Shown here piece after piece: positions 5,381 through 6,397 of a stretch of DNA of 6,397 bases. The notes below the pieces were generated by a model. It saw nothing but the letters and a program-made list of their open reading frames with translations, ran no database searches and was not told the DNA's origin. The position numbers and the translations under genes are program-made. Source of the DNA: Methanosarcina sp. UBA5 (GTDB lineage: Archaea; Halobacteriota; Methanosarcinia; Methanosarcinales; Methanosarcinaceae); the NCBI RefSeq assembly GCF_002505485.1, contig NZ_DAVG01000043.1, positions 1 through 6,397 of the forward strand, read 5' to 3'. The first letter of the stretch is position 1, and each line of letters begins with the position of its first letter.

Positions 5381-5391
5381 TTTATATAAAG
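5381..5391 (+). promoter_or_regulatory. TATA box of the decapeptide-repeat gene
   Basis: TTTATATAAAG is close to the archaeal TATA consensus. A start about 25 bases downstream (near 5410) would give a leader of about 85 bases, not unusual for Methanosarcina. It is the clearest promoter in the window. Confidence 0.6.
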
Positions 5392-5496
5392 CCCATTAAA
5401 TATTATAATTTTTACAGAACATGAATTGGAAATGAATATGGATTGGAATACGACAATCTTAAGATTATGTTAAGAAAATTTAAGGAGTAGGGGTAA

Positions 5497-6397
5497 ATGG
5501 GGAAACAACTATTTGACAGAACAAAAAAGATACGGTATCCTCTTATGGTAATCCTTTTTTTAGCATTCGTGACGACTGCAGCAGCCGAGAGCAATACAGG
5601 AAATGACAACAGTAACATATTGAATGACAGCAATTCAGAGCAGAAAACATCAACTATACTTAATGCAGGTGATGCTCAAGGGAACACTTTTAACAATGTC
5701 GTCTTTAACAATGTCGTCTTTAATAACGGTCCAAACTCAGAAAATACCTTTAACAATGTAACTTTTAACAATGTAACCTTTAACAATGGGCCAAACCTAG
5801 GAAACACCGCTAATAATATATCAAACACCGAAAACAATGTGGCCAATGGATTAAATTCAGGAAATACCTCTAACAATAGTTTGAATCCGAGAATTTCTGT
5901 TAACAACAGACACAGTTCCAGAAGTAGTTCTAGTAATGGACAGAACTCAGAAGACACATCTGATAATGAATCAAACACAGAGAATACATCTAATAATGGG
6001 TCAAATCCAGGGTATACATTCAATAACGGGTCAAACCCAGGGTATACATTCAATAACGGGTCAAATCCAGGGTATACATTTAACAACGGATCAAATCCAG
6101 GGTACACATTCAATAATGGGTCAAATCCAGGGTACACATTCAATAATGGGTCAAATCCAGGGTATACATTTAACAACGGATCAAATCCAGCTAGTACGTA
6201 TAATATAGGGCAGTATGCGGGGAATACATTCAATATAGGTCAATATGCAGGGGCCACTATTAACATAGGGCAGAATGCAGGCAGCACAGTTAATAATGGA
6301 GAAAATTCGGGTAGTACTGTAAATAATGGAAAGTATTCAGGAAATACAATAAATAGCGGAAAGAATTCAGGAAATACAATAAACGATGGAAAGAATT
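5497..6397 (+). CDS. Exported Asn-rich decapeptide-repeat protein (3' end outside window)
   Basis: The frame is open from ATG 5497 to the right edge: 300 residues plus one base, no stop. GGAG (5484-5487) lies 9 bases before the ATG, with a good TATA box further upstream. Residues 1-30 form a signal peptide: basic MGKQLFDRTKKIR, hydrophobic PLMVILFLAFV, probable cleavage TTAAA|E. After a polar linker (31-60) the rest is 24 ten-residue repeats in one unbroken register (61-300), roughly xG-x-T-(F/I/V)-N-N-G-x-N. Early repeats are irregular; residues 171-230 are six identical PGYTFNNGSN units; later ones drift to GQYAG, GKNSG and STVNN forms. One hydrophobic residue every ten, Gly turns and many Asn suggest a beta-solenoid or beta-roll. 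There are no cysteines. NGS and NVT sequons recur, so N-glycosylation is possible. A surface or matrix role is inference; the missing C-terminus would show any anchor. No known family is assigned. Confidence 0.85.
   Translation, partial: MGKQLFDRTKKIRYPLMVILFLAFVTTAAAESNTGNDNSNILNDSNSEQKTSTILNAGDAQGNTFNNVVFNNVVFNNGPNSENTFNNVTFNNVTFNNGPNLGNTANNISNTENNVANGLNSGNTSNNSLNPRISVNNRHSSRSSSSNGQNSEDTSDNESNTENTSNNGSNPGYTFNNGSNPGYTFNNGSNPGYTFNNGSNPGYTFNNGSNPGYTFNNGSNPGYTFNNGSNPASTYNIGQYAGNTFNIGQYAGATINIGQNAGSTVNNGENSGSTVNNGKYSGNTINSGKNSGNTINDGKN
6001..6180 (+). repeat. Six 30-bp tandem repeats within the surface-protein gene
   Basis: Six consecutive 30-base units encode the same ten residues. Units 4 and 5 are identical in DNA, as are units 3 and 6. 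All differences between units are third-position changes (AAT/AAC, TAT/TAC, TTC/TTT, GGG/GGA) that leave the protein unchanged. More diverged copies continue on both sides. Confidence 0.92.

Larger units (their letters stand above)
4581..5496. other. Long AT-rich gene-free region
   Basis: No convincing coding sequence exists here on either strand. The left part is the leader/promoter of the DUF166 gene; on the minus strand ATTTATACA at 4605-4613 is TATA-like but very close to the start. The middle carries an inverted-repeat-bounded segment (4867-5201), and the right end the promoter of the decapeptide-repeat gene. A minus-strand GGAGG near 4753-4757 has no start codon at a suitable distance. 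Confidence 0.6.

Noticed and set aside
5676..6233. A 185-codon minus-strand reading frame with repeated GFDPLLNVYP units
   Set aside because: It is the antisense of the decapeptide repeats. Differences between repeat units are synonymous on the + strand, and the + frame has a signal peptide, ribosome binding site and TATA box.

Overview
The window looks like chromosomal DNA from a methanogenic archaeon, most likely Methanosarcina or a close relative. I infer this from four things: a DUF166 protein of the methanogen type, an Mth938-like protein, AT-rich intergenic DNA with archaeal TATA boxes (for example TTTATATAAAG), and GGAGG ribosome binding sites. The species assignment is inference; no database search was possible.

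Layout, left to right. Positions 1-96 are six head-to-tail copies of a degenerate 16-bp repeat, ending in a perfect dyad just upstream of a small mechanosensitive channel gene (mscS type, + strand, 152-1066). That gene converges on a small Mth938/AAMDC-like gene (- strand, 1146-1508). An 820-bp AT-rich gene-free stretch follows, with one possible structured segment (about 1841-1914) and a 14-bp perfect palindrome (2214-2227). Next come two tandem paralogues (2332-2715 and 3022-3417, both +). They encode small secreted cysteine-rich proteins, each apparently a single cadherin/Ig-like domain. Each gene is followed immediately by a conserved, foldable 3' element, so the whole ~690-bp unit was duplicated. 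A DUF166 gene (- strand, 3774-4580) comes next, then a 916-bp gene-free AT-rich region. That region holds a 335-bp segment bounded by 16-bp inverted repeats and a well-formed promoter. The promoter drives the last gene (5497 to beyond the right edge), which encodes an exported, asparagine-rich protein made of 10-residue repeats.

The genes do not form one operon. Every gene or pair has its own flanking space, and strands alternate. Three of the six products are predicted to be exported (the two cysteine-rich proteins and the decapeptide-repeat protein) and one is a membrane channel, so the window leans towards the cell surface. The parts most worth a second look are the cysteine-rich paralogue pair with its shared 3' RNA-like element, and the Asn-rich decapeptide-repeat surface protein.
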